A DNA stretch of 64,000 nt. Origin: Dinochytrium kinnereticum. Its lineage: Eukaryota > Chytridiomycota > Chytridiomycetes > Chytridiales > Chytridiaceae. Positions 48,774 through 60,130 of this stretch are shown here, piece by piece. How positions within the stretch are numbered: position 1 is the first letter of the stretch; the number at the start of each line of letters is the position of its first letter. The stretch covers positions 1 through 64,000 of the forward strand of contig JADGJT010000036.1 in the NCBI GenBank assembly GCA_027604005.1, in the 5' to 3' direction. The translations under genes and the position numbers were made by a program. The notes beneath the pieces were generated by a model. That model was not told the DNA's origin. It saw nothing but the letters and a program-made list of their open reading frames with translations, and did no database searches.

Positions 48774-51700
48774 TCAAACATTTCCACCCTGAAAATTGAT
48801 CCCATAACAAAACGGATCCTTCTCCTTACTCTGCACATAAGTTCCATTAAACCCATTCCCCCACCTTCGATGCTCCATACAAGTTAAATACGCTTCAGGC
48901 GCACACACCTCCCCATCCGCCCTGTTCAACAACCAAGCCGGGAACGGCACCTGAAACCAAGCGTTCCCATGAAACGCCGCAAACACAAAAGTCAGTGAAA
49001 TGGCCAACCCAGAATCAAGCGCCGCGCTTAAAACATAGGAATGCCGTCTCCACCATCCGTGACGGTACTTTTTAACAAAATAGTTCATCAGAATTCCTAT
49101 GACCAATGGGGTGATGAGGTCGGATCGGACTGAACCAACGCCGCTGCCGGGGACGATGGCAATGAGTGGGACGTTGACGAGATGCCAGTACGAGTTGGGG
49201 AAGGCCCGGTGAAGGAGGTAGGGAATGATGGGGGCTAGAAGCCCGATGACGAATCCGAGGAGGGTTCCAAAGTAGGGAGAGCCAGGGCCGAAAAAACGAG
49301 CAGGACCTATTGCACCCCAGATTGCACCGGCGTTCAGGAAGATATTGTAATTGTTGGCTGGTTATTTGAGAAAGAGATTTGGTGTTAAGGGATGTAAGAT
49401 GGATGCTTGAACGCCACGTGAATCCGCAGTACCCAAAAGGCTGTTAAGGCAACTCACCAGTCCAGCCTAAAGGTGGATCGCTTTGGATCCTCCAAAGGTA
49501 TGGTGACGATAGGTCGTCTTCCTTCAGTCTAACCCCCAAATCTCTTCCAAAAGACTCATATATTCTGAACGCGACAAACACGTTGATAATCGAGGACATG
49601 ACGGTGGCCACCAGCTGTGCAATGAACATAGACCTTGGTGGCACTTTCACATAATGTCCCAACTTCAAATCCGACACAAGCAAAAGCCCCTGATACATTG
49701 CCATGTAAGACAAAGTCTTGAAGGCCATGACAGCAGCAATCCTCCCAGGCAAAATCAACCCAATGATAAACTCCGACATCACGTTCAACCCAATCTGCTG
49801 TCCGGAGATCGCCTGAATGATCCCAATCGGAAGAATCGACACAACAGCCAAAGCAAGGCCCAACACAACTCCCCACCACGGAAGGTCAAACCCACCAAAT
49901 TGACAAACACAGATCGCAGCAATCGCATTGACCAACAAAAGACCAGCGTACCATGCATCAGGAACATCAGGGTACCGATCCATCAACCTCGCGTGCAAGT
50001 CATGAGCGTCCAATTCCTTCATGGCGGATGAAAACCTATGCCAAATATCTTTTCCGTACCACAGCGCCGCGTGAACAAGACTTGCGGAGAACGCGACAAA
50101 CCCTGCAGAGTATTCGATAGCAAAGAAGGTCGTGATGTAGATTGGACGCTGAGATTCGTAGTAGGGGATATTGAGAGTGAGGTTCTGGCGAAAGACAAAG
50201 TTGCGGGCGGAGATTGCCGTGCCGTTCTTGTTGAACAGGTCAATGGAGTTGAGGGTGCGGCCATAGGGATAGATGAAGAGGGAGTCAGTGCCGTTTGGGC
50301 CTTGAGTAGGATCGGTGCCGAGCTTTTGGTCTATGCCAAAGGCGTTACGGGACCAAAAGATTGGGGTCAAGAACCAGAGAATGAGCCAGACTTTGTACAG
50401 AAGGGGATTTAGTTCTAAAATTCTCTATAAAGCGAAGCCAAAATACTTACGTCCAAAAACCTGATTTAACAAAGCCCACAAAGGCGAGGTAATAGGCGCC
50501 AGCGGAGCAATAACGCTCCAATCAAATGATAATGAGAACAGCCCGATCCCACCATCTGGCATTGCGCTTCCCAAGAAGTTCGCCATCCTCGGATTAGGCA
50601 TTATCGGCGCAAAATAACAAAGAACCGATACCGCTGACAGAATCGGCATGATGTAATTCGGAAGCAAGTGGTAAAGGGCAGCCACTCCCGTCATGATCCA
50701 ATAAAACCTAAACCTCGAAATCCCCCATGCCGATCGAACAGATGGAAACGTCGGATCAGAAGTTGCCCTGTTCCTAGATAGCATCCTCTCAAAGTTTTCT
50801 ATAATTCCTTTCTTGTTGGACTGCATTGGAATAACGGATCCAGGCCTAGGAGAAGCTGGCAACTCAGACCTCCCGACTATCGTAAAGGAGCAGTCTACGA
50901 TAGACGGTGTCATAGACCTTCGATTCAAGCTCCCGCTTCTAAGAGTATCCGAAGAGCCCTCGCCTAACTCGCCATCGTGAACCGATGGAGGACGAGGCAC
51001 TGGTCTGTTATCTTCGTCCTCATCCTCAAAAGCCTTAGTAGGGATGTTGTGAAGGGAGTTTAGCAGGGCTACAATCGATAAGTTTGAGGGCCAGAGCATT
51101 GCAGCTGGACGGACAAGGTAGCGTCGACAGAGACCGGCTAACCCATAACCCGAGATTTGGGTAACGATGGCAAAGGTAATGCAGGATAAGGTCGTTAGAT
51201 CTTCTTGGTAAAGTTGGTATTTCTGGCCAATGATATTGTAAAGGGCGTAGGCTGTTCACAATTAGAAAAGAAAAGCAATAAAGAACCAGAAGTGAAGTAA
51301 AAATAAGTAGCTAACCTGTATTCGCTCCAGAGTTACAAAACACATAGATTAAGGCGTGCTCTTTGTGGTTAAAGCGTCCAGGGTTGAAGGTGAACTCCTT
51401 GCCATAAGGCATTTTGTACTTTGTGGTTGGAAGCGTTGCAGCCATAAATAGCCCACACGGGTAAGCCAAAAGAACACCGATGAAAGGGCTAGCATACTTG
51501 AACGAAAAACGAATCAACATTCTGTCTACATCAAAGAAGCGACGGCGAATGAACTAAGGGTTTGCCAATCACTCACGAAAACATTGGTCCTGAACGAAAA
51601 GAGGGTGTTCGCAGCCGCTAAAACTCCGCAAAAAATAATGCCCAAGAACCACGCCCGGAAGGTTCCCACTGGAAGTTCATGATCATCCGACCTCGACACA

Positions 51701-53421
51701 ACCGCGTCAACAATATCATAAATCTCATCCACATAGTCCTCCTCTATCTCTATCTCCTCCCCTTCACTAGCCTTATTGCCCTCATCTTCTACCGGTGATT
51801 TCCGATGAGAAGTAGGAGGAGCTGAGGCTGGGAAATATGCAGACCCAGGAAACGCGCTATCAATAGGAGCGGGGCCGGAGGAAGAACTGGGTGCACTTTT
51901 GCAATCGGGGCGATCGGAGGTGGTAACAGCCTGTGGAGGAAATTTGAGCAGGTCGACTGTGGCTTTCTTCGGTGCTGAGTTCACGGGGGTTGTGGGTGGA
52001 TTAGCGCCTGTGGAAGACAGCGGTTCGGCTGAAGGCTTAGTCGAGTAGGAGGTGTCGGTAGATGAAGTAGAGGTAAAAGATGATATTGGACCAGAAGAAG
52101 ATTGGTTTCCTCCTCGCTCCTTCCTCTTTTCCCGGTTCTCCCTCTTTTCCCTCTTGTTACTCTTCTTCTTCATCGCCCCAATCTGATCAATGCTTGGATT
52201 CTGTAGAATCATTGTCGGAGGTGTTCGGCTCATCCCACCCGGCTTTTGCGACGCTTTGCGTGTGACGATTTGAGGGACTACTGGCTGCTCGCTCGCTGGC
52301 GTCAGAGCGTTCGAGGTGCAGCCATTCGATTCGGCGGATGGCTGACTCTGATTCACACCACTGGTGGCGATGTTTGGGGAATCCGTTAAAGATAATTGTG
52401 AGGGTATGGAAGGTAGGCTAGCTGCCGGTATGGCCACGTTGGATGCAGAGTGAATATCAGAGATCGGAGCCTGATGTGCAGAAGGGGTGGACGGGACTTG
52501 GTTGGGTAAATACATCGAAAGTAAATGCTGTAGGGTATCAGGTAACATGGGTCCAGAGGGAATGGCGCTCGCTGGGGCAGAGGGTGGACCGGCATGCATC
52601 CCCAAAATTGATTGCTGAAGTTGGAAGAGCTGCTGCTGTTGTTGCTGAAGGTTTGCTTGCAGCAATTGGAGTTGAAGTAGCCTGTCCGAGTCCAGCTGTG
52701 GTTGAGAGTGTTGCAGAGAACTAAAGGCAGATTTTGAGATGGGAGGATGTGTCGAAAGCAGGTGATGCCGAGAGAGGTCTCCCGAAGACTGTGGATGCGC
52801 ATTGGGAGGACTCGGCAGAGTCGGTTGAAACATGACTGGCTGTTCCTTCTGCAAATGCACCGCTGCTTGTACAGATTTCGCCATCGACGTTGTAGAAGTA
52901 GGTATTTGATCAGGCATCAGGCTCGGGGTTGGGGTCTGCAAAGACAGAGCAGGCTGAGGCGATGGAATCAAATGGATAGGAGAGAATGTCAATGGTTGAT
53001 GATGAAGGACAGCAGTGTCGGGCATTCCGAGAACTTGAGGAACCTGCATAGTCGTTTGCACCATCTGAGCCACGATAGGTGCAGAGTGCACCGGCGAGCC
53101 AGACACTCCAGGCTGCTCCAATGTGTTCCTTGCGCCATGGGCAGCCTCATTAGACATGGACAAATGTTGTGTGGCCCCGACGGCTGCCTCCAGCTCCAGC
53201 TTTTTCATAGAAAGCCACCGCTGCGCCATTACATGAGCCTGCTGCATCTGCTGAACATTCATGGAGGGCCCAGCCCTCAAGATTGAAGAGTGGTTTACCG
53301 TGGAGGACCCATCTCCAGATACTCCATTGCCCTCAGGTACCGATGCAGCCATCATTCGCATGATGAGCATCATCTGCTCATCAATGCTGTCAGCACCTGC
53401 CGACCCCCCTGATGAGTCCAT
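48774..53421 (-). CDS. OPT-family transporter, paralogue 2, with a roughly 560-residue N-terminal extension
   Basis: Exons 53421-51577, 51496-51316, 51251-50451, 50390-49458 and 49357-48774 keep frame and give about 1447 residues. The transporter part starts near residue 560 (DEIYDIVDAVVSRSDD) and shows the family landmarks: TFRAWFLG, FNHKEH, NSGANTG, LKLGHYVKVPPR and VKKYRHGWW. It lacks the intron that OPT 1 and OPT 3 carry before the last Cys-containing segment. The extension is Ser/Pro/Gln/Met-rich with a polyQ patch (near residue 260) and a basic run (KKKSNKREKRENREKRKERG, near 417). Within the transporter, a Ser-rich loop of about 110 residues lies between helices (50760-51050). Translation may start at a downstream ATG; the frame is open throughout either way. 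Confidence 0.87.
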
Positions 53422-53880
53422 GGATTCCCTGAAAGCGTCTCAATTTCGTACTTTCTCTGACTGGTATCCAGCAACTAAAGTGTCCGGAGCACGTTGCAGC
53501 GACTCGCTTCGCTTAGGAATAATATCCTTCGATATGCGATCACGGCTCGTCTTGCGCAGATGACGGCCGCATGCGCACACACACGAACAGATGACTTGAG
53601 CAGGGGCGGTTGGCGTTGCTGTTGGGCGTCGTTAGGCGCTGCCGAGACCTGGGAGCGTTTGATAGGCACAGTGAGTGTGACAACACCGTGGGAATGGAGC
53701 AATGCGCCAGCCAATCAAATAATCCATTCGCAGACGCGCTCGCGTCCCGCGTGTCATCACTGTGACAATTCAAAGTCCGAAAAGACATCCTCATCCAGAT
53801 TCCAGACGACTACGCAAAACAAACGATTTCCTTTGACGAGTTGACGCCCTCCCATCGACTCGCATTGATCAGCGACTGCC
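53422..53880. promoter_or_regulatory. Shared divergent promoter of OPT 2 and OPT 3
   Basis: 459 bp separate two divergent OPT start codons. The region is moderately GC-rich, and I see no clear TATA box. Co-regulation of the two transporters is plausible from position alone. Confidence 0.5.
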
Positions 53881-56878
53881 ATGGCCGCTCGCCTCTCACC
53901 TCTCCGCAGGCTTCCGGTCTCAGAAACCGAGCAACAGCGCGGAGAGTCTGAGCTCACGCTCGAGGACATTGATCCTTACTACAGCACCCAAGAACTCACC
54001 AGCGAATCCGCCAACGCACCACTAGAAGACCTTTCATTCAAAAAGCGCCGCTCTCGAGTTACAGTTGCAGAAACTGCCGCTCCCCAGCCACCTCCCAATG
54101 AGAGCCCTTTTGACGACCTCACGGATATCTACGATACTGTTGACGCAGTCGTTCCCCGTCATGACGACCCTACTCTGCCGGTCTTAACGTTCCGAGTTAT
54201 CCTTCTCGGAGGGTTTTTTTGCGTTGCTTTGGCTTGCGCCAACACTCTGTTCACTTTTAGGACCAATTACTTTTATGCCAACCCCTTTATCGGGGTGCTG
54301 ATTTCTTACCCGTTGGCAAAGTTTATGGAGAAGGTCTTGCCAAAAGGAATCTTGAATCCTGGACCATTCAATCACAAGGAGCATGCATTAATCTATGTTG
54401 CTTGCAACTCTGGAGCGAACACAGGTTTGGAGTTTTTATACCTTCATAACTATTTGTCTCTTGTTTCAATAGCAATCAAAGACATTCCCTCCCTTGCTAT
54501 CCCTCATCTCCTGTTGCATAACTAACTAAATCAATGTATACAGCCTACGCACTCTACAACATTGTTGGACAGAAGTACCAGCTATATCAGGAAAACCTTA
54601 CGGATGTCTGGGCAGTACTCTTTGCCATCAACACGCAAATCTTCGGCTACGGTCTCGCTGGTCTTTGCCGTCGCTATCTCGTTCGTCCTCCCTCTATGCT
54701 CTGGCCCTCCAACCTTTCCGTCGTGGCCATGCTTAATTCTCTTCATGAGTCTCAAACCCTTTCGGCATCCTCTTCCAACCCAGGATCAAGGTTTAGGTTT
54801 TTCTGGATTGTGACAGGGATCGCAGCATTATGGCAGATTGTCCCTGGCTACATTGCTCCAATTTTCACGGCCGTCAGTGTACTGTGCTGGGTCGCACCGT
54901 ATACTCCGAGACCAGATTTAGTGAGATTGATGGGGAGCGCGCAGCAGGGATATGGGATGGGGAGTCTTTCCTTTGACTGGAATACGATTTCTGTGCTTTC
55001 ACCCTTGACCACTCCTTTGTGGGCATTGATTAATCAGGTCTTGGGACGTACGTAATACCATGGACCCACTGTCCCTCAAAAGGCCTTTTTTTCTCAATAT
55101 CGTTTCCTCCCCCTTCAATATCTCTTTCTCTATATTCACAAACCTCCCATTTATTAAAAACAGTCTGGCTTTTCGTATGGATTATCACACCTCTCCTCTG
55201 GTATAATAACGTCTTTGGCAAAGACTACGACCTGGGCTCCCTCCCCAGTCAGGGCCCGAACGGCACCGGCCGTTTCTACCTCTCTCGAGCAATCAACACC
55301 CCTGCTCTCTTCGATAAGACTGGTCGAGCAATACCTGCGCGAAGTTTCGTTACGCTCCCCTCCCTAACCCTCAACGAAACTCTTTACGAATCCGCTCGCC
55401 CTATTTATATAACCACTTACTTTGCGATGGACTACTTTTGCTCTTTTACTGTGTTCACAGCCGCGTTAGTCCATGTTGCGTTGTGGCATGGAAGAGATAT
55501 TGTGAGGAGGTTTAGATCCGCATTGAGGGATTTGGATTCGAACGATATCCATGCTAGGTTGATGGATGTTTATCCCGAAGTGCCGGATTGGTGGTATTGG
55601 GGATTGCTAGGGCTGAACACGGTAGGCGCGGGCGTTGTTTGCCATTTTGGCGGGTTTGATCTTCCTTGGTGGGGAGTCTTGCTAGGATTGGCTTTGGCGA
55701 TGGTGTCTGTTCTTCCCATTGGGATTATCCAAGCTGTATCGGGTCAAGCCATTGGTTTGAATGTCATGTCGGAATTCATGATTGGTTTGATCCTCCCTGG
55801 TCGTATGGCAGCCGTCATGGCCTTCAAAACCCTCTCCTATATGTCTATGTATCAAGGCCTTCTCCTTGTTTCCGACCTTAAACTCGGCCACTACATGAAG
55901 ATTCCCCCCCGGCACATGTTTGGAGTTCAACTGGCCACAACGATTGCTTCCTCTATCCTCAACGTTTTTGTTGCCAAAACCATCTACGAGTCATTTGGGC
56001 GGACCTGCGTCGATAAAGAAGACGGGTCACGAATTTGTGATTTGTGGAAACTCCAAGAGAACCCCCCCCTTGGTTGGTCAGCAACCAACTACAACGTCTT
56101 CCTCAATGCTGGAGCAATCTGGGGGGCAATTGCACCGGCTAGGTTCTTTGGGCCTGGATCTCCTTACCAATGGACGCTACTTGGTTTCGGTATTGGTCTC
56201 GTTCTTCCAGTGATCCCATGGTCACTTCACAAGGCCTTCCCGAAAAGTGGCTGGCATTACGTCAACATCCCTCTTATAGTCATCTTCCCTGGACTCGGGG
56301 CGGGATCAACACGGTCAGAACTGATCACCCCCCTGCTCGTCGGAATCATTGTGAATTACTTTATCAAAAAGCATCGACATGGGTGGTGGAAAAAGTACGC
56401 TTATGTCATGTCTGCGGCTTTGGATTCCGGCCTTGCAATCACGTTGACTTTGCTGTTCTTGGGATTTCAGAGCGGAATTGGGGCTAGAACTGAGAGTGAG
56501 ACAAATAGACTTTTCCCTTTCTGGGCGCTCAATCGTGTTGGTAAGGACAATACTCCTTTCACCAAGTCTTGACTCAATCGCCTTTCCGTTTCTATTCCTC
56601 TTTCAATACCCAACCCCTCACTAAATTCTTTTTTTGCCCCTTCTTGATCTGATATGAACGCCAACTATTTCACAGACGGTGAAAACTGCGCCGAAGACTG
56701 GTACCTCCGTTGCAGCGAAAATGCAGCCTGGGGAAAAGCATGGGGCAAAACTGGTTACTACCAAATCAAAGAAATCGACCCATTCTGTACAAGTATCAAC
56801 TTCCAAAATGGAAATGCTCGAGCGAGACAAGCTGCTTTCGAGAGTGGCATCGTCACAAATGCAACAGATTATTATTAG
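53881..56878 (+). CDS. OPT-family oligopeptide transporter, paralogue 3
   Basis: Four exons (53881-54424, 54544-55047, 55164-56540, 56676-56878) give 875 residues. It shows the same landmarks as its paralogues: DTVDAVVPRHDDPTLPVLTFR, FNHKEHALIYVACNSGANTG, GYGLAGLCRRYLV, LKLGHYMKIPPR, ATNYNVFLNAGAIWG and IKKHRHGWW. It has the fewest introns of the three: only those after NTG, after NQVLG and before the C-terminal Cys segment. The paralogue-1 introns after RTNYF and after GWS are absent and the frame reads straight through. The hydrophilic N-terminus is about 90 residues. Substrate unknown; proton-coupled peptide or glutathione-type import is the family function. Confidence 0.93.
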
Positions 56879-57596
56879 TTGCATGCCGGGAATACTTCAT
56901 GGAATATGTGTTTTTTGAAGTTGGTGGAGATGAATATAATAATATTTTCCTTTTTTAATTAATTCCTGCATCGCAATTTGCGCCTGGACCACACAGCATT
57001 CTGGACAACGGTGTTCTCAACCCACAGTAAAACCTCAAACGACCACAACATTTCCTCGATGCATTCTTTATCCTCAACCCTGGTTTTAAATTTCTTTCTT
57101 TTTATCCTCGAGACTTTAACAAGAATATTTCCATGAGTTCCTGCCGTTCAGCCAAGAATCCAAAAGCTATCACAATTACGCCTCTCAGTCCATTTGACAC
57201 ATCCCCATTCTCCCACCATGACAGTCAGAGAGCTCTCCAGAAAACATATTGTTCAGAATCCCGGGAACTATGAAGAAGGCAAAAAAAAGTAAAGGGTCGG
57301 ATGTGAAGAGTTTTGGCAGGGCATTTGGTGGTTGAAGTTGATAATCGCAAATGAGGGGATGCCAGCAAATGCGGTGCATCTGCATATTTTATTCCATGCG
57401 ATCTTCTATCCGCGACTTGCTCATATATTGTATTGTAACAAGCGGCTGGAATCTTTGTAGGCCTCGCTACATCGAAATTTATCTGTTCTGCATGCAGATA
57501 TGAGCACATAACCCCTCTGATATATTGGAGGTGCCAAGTGACTCTCCTGTTTGTATTTGATAATTGGTTGGTACTTGACAACTCTCATAAAAGTTG
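56879..57596. other. Intergenic between OPT 3 and the DNA methyltransferase
   Basis: The 3' UTR of OPT 3 and the presumed promoter of the methyltransferase gene. The minus-strand ORFs at 57185-57660 have no recognisable domain. No other feature was seen. Confidence 0.45.
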
Positions 57597-59750
57597 ATGA
57601 ACAAAGCCAACTTGCGTTTCGATGGTGTCCCTGTTGGTACGTAAACTCTGCATCCCTCATATCAGGTCCTGATTCCCTTCAAGGTGGTTTCGTAGTGGAG
57701 GCACGTTATGCCAATATCCTGGCAAAACTTCTTCGGGTGCATGGATGGCTCAAGACCTCAGGCGTGAAAGTGACGCCATTTAAAAGTGACCGCTTGCCAG
57801 GTTGTCAACCTCCTGGTGATGATGGCCAGGTTAATGCTATTTATGTGATTGATATTGCTCGGGATAGATGGAAAGATCTCGTTTGTGATGGTGAGAGGGA
57901 TGTGGCGTTGGAGAATGCAGAGGATGACTCCAGGAAAGAGTGCACACAACAGGGCTTGATTGCTGTTCACCTCAATACTAAGGGAGCTGCCGTAATGGAG
58001 AGTATTGTCTTTGATTACCGTGGAGCTTCATCGGATGACGACCGGAAAGGCGGTTCAGGGATTGAGGAAGAACGGGAGATTCTCTCAGTGGCCTCTTCCA
58101 TTGGGGCATTATGGGTTCCTAAGCTCCGAGTTCGATCAAAAGAATGTCTTGGAGCATTTCGAAGCAAAGCAGTCTTATCTTCAAATCCAAGCTCAGACAC
58201 AAGCCAATTCAGGTGATCTACCCTTTTCTCATTCTTTCTTCCTCTAAGTGTACTTAGATTCATCGAGCTCTTTGCTGGCATCGGGGGATTCCGATTGGGG
58301 TTGGAGCCGTTGGGTGGAAGGTGTGTTTTTGCATCGGAGATATCGGATGAGTGTAGAAAAGTTTATGCTGCCTTTCACCGGAGAAGGGGAAGGTGCAGTG
58401 GTATGGCAGATGGTTGTGGTCTCACAACGGGACCAGTAGATAGATTGGGATGCCAGCTCAATGCGGTGGCAGATGAGGTTGAAACTACAGATGGAAGAAG
58501 GGTTGGGACGTGCAAGGAAGCAGTAACTTCTTTATCTCTGGGCGACAACAAGGATAGCCGTGGTAATTTAGCGCTAGGAGAGGCTGGCCAAGAGATTCTT
58601 GTTGGGGATATCACGGAGATTGATGAACAGGATATACCCGACCATGATCTTCTTACTGCCGGATTTCCTTGCCAGAGTTTTTGCAAGGTCGGGCCTAAAA
58701 CAGGATTATCCGACACACGTGGGGAACTGTTTTTTGAGGTGAGATTTTTCACTAATGTTGGCAAGGAATACGTTGTAATATGCCGTGTTCTTTATCGTTT
58801 AAGATTGTGCGTGTCTTGCACGGTAAGAGACCGAAAGCGTTTTTGCTAGAGAATGTGGCAAACCTTCTGGAGTTTGATGGTGGCGAAACGTTTGCGCTAA
58901 TCCTATCGCATCTTCGAGGTGAAGGATACCAGTGAGTTGCTTGTTTGTTTTTTTGTTTTTGTTTTTTTTTTTTGAGGGGGGGGGGGGGGGGGGGGGGGGG
59001 TTATAATTATAAAATTGGGAAAAACAAGTAAATTTTAATTTTTAAATGTGTGGTCAANNNNNNNNNNCCCCCCCCCACACGTCTGCAAGGGGCTCACACT
59101 ACTTTTTTTTCAGTGTTCATTGGAGGGTCATTGATGCCGCAGACTTTCTTCCACAGGTTAGAAAGCGGGTATACTTTGTAGGGCTGCGTGAAGACTTGGC
59201 AGCCAGTGCAGACGCATTCGAATGGCCCATTGCTAAACCCTCCACACAAACACTTCGCGATATTTTGGATCCAGATCCACCCGCTGCAGACTTGATCTTG
59301 ACCGACAGGCAAATATCTGTCGTTATGTCCACACGCGCATTTCGTCCTAGCAACGGCCACGCTCACGGAGGCTGGACGTGGAGGACAGCAGACGTGGATG
59401 GAAAAGCAAGAACCCTTATGTCTAGCTACAAATCCGCTTTTCGCCTCTGCTCTGAGTTTGTTCCTGTCCCTCTTCCACCACTCTCACCCTCATCCAACCG
59501 AAATGATCTTATTCGACCATTGCGCTTTTACTCTCCGAAAGAGTGTGCGAGAATAATGGGATTTCCTGACACTATCTTTGGTGAACTTTGGGCGAAGGAT
59601 TCTGAGCGTCGTGCATTGCTCGGTGAGGAGGACGGCCCTCTACCAGCCCCCAACGCCTTCTACCACATGATTGGGAATGCCGTATGCCCTCCTGTCATCC
59701 GAGCTATTGGAGAACCGCTGGTCGCGCAGTGGTTGGCCCACTGCTGTTAA
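57597..59750 (+). CDS. C5-cytosine DNA methyltransferase with an unrecognised N-terminal region
   Basis: Five exons (57597-57636, 57666-58212, 58249-58738, 58804-58931, 59114-59750) give about 613 residues in frame. Motifs in order: I (FIELFAGIGGFRLGLE), II (FASEISDECR), III (VGDITEID), IV (AGFPCQSF, catalytic Cys), VI (FLLENVANL), VIII (PQVRKRVYFVG), IX (KECARIMGFPD) and X (MIGNAVCPP). It is a complete catalytic domain of the bacterial/DmtA type, and PCQ rather than the PPC of Dnmt2 marks a DNA enzyme. About 75 extra residues lie between motifs II and III. The region before motif I (about 195 residues) is not a known regulatory domain; its start faintly resembles TYW2/Trm5 N-termini (VVEARYANILAKLLRVHGWL). 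The first exon and a 29-bp intron are tentative. The last intron contains an assembly gap. Confidence 0.85.
58976..59000 (+). repeat. Poly-G run of 25 bases
   Basis: Twenty-five consecutive G residues inside the last methyltransferase intron, about 60 bp before the N gap. It follows a T-rich stretch. Confidence 0.95.
59058..59067. other. Assembly gap (10 N) followed by a poly-C run
   Basis: Ten N bases are followed by nine C residues (59068-59076). With the poly-G run to the left, this looks like a scaffold join or an unresolved G/C homopolymer. True gap size is unknown. It falls in an intron, so flanking exons still join in frame (phase 2 to 1). Confidence 0.97.
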
Positions 59751-60130
59751 CGGAGTGAGTCAGCGTGCAGGGGTCCGTCGACAGTAAATCCGCCGACATG
59801 GCTACCAGCCTTTCGGGGGTCAGGGGTGTCACCAATACGTGTTCTCCAGAATTCTAAAAATCCGAATGGAAGATTCACGGTTTATTAGAGTATGCTCCGC
59901 CCAATAACAAACAGAGGATTGCCAAGAACCATAAAAAGAACAAAGTGTCAATTCCACCGTGCGGCGGCACCTTCATCAGCGCAGCAACGGAGGACTGACC
60001 GGCCGCGCCTTGATCCCATCCTCGTTGTACACCTTGGCACGTCCAGCACGACCAGCGGAGATATCTTACCCTTTCCCCCTCAACCTTTGCTGCTGCACAC
60101 TGTGCCTCAGGACTTGCCTTGCAAGCGGCA
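59751..60130. other. Intergenic between the methyltransferase and TPT-type transporter genes
   Basis: 380 bp, with no gene or repeat seen. A 121-codon minus ORF (59875-60240) overlaps the next gene and shows no domain. Confidence 0.5.

Noticed and set aside
52600..53421. A separate Q-rich transcription-factor gene upstream of OPT 2
   Set aside because: No stop, promoter gap or splice boundary separates it from the transporter frame, and no DNA-binding domain is visible. Kept as an N-terminal extension with stated doubt.
57597..58212. Calling the methyltransferase N-terminus a TYW2/Trm5 tRNA-modification domain
   Set aside because: Only one short stretch resembles those proteins, and the SAM-binding part that defines them is absent.
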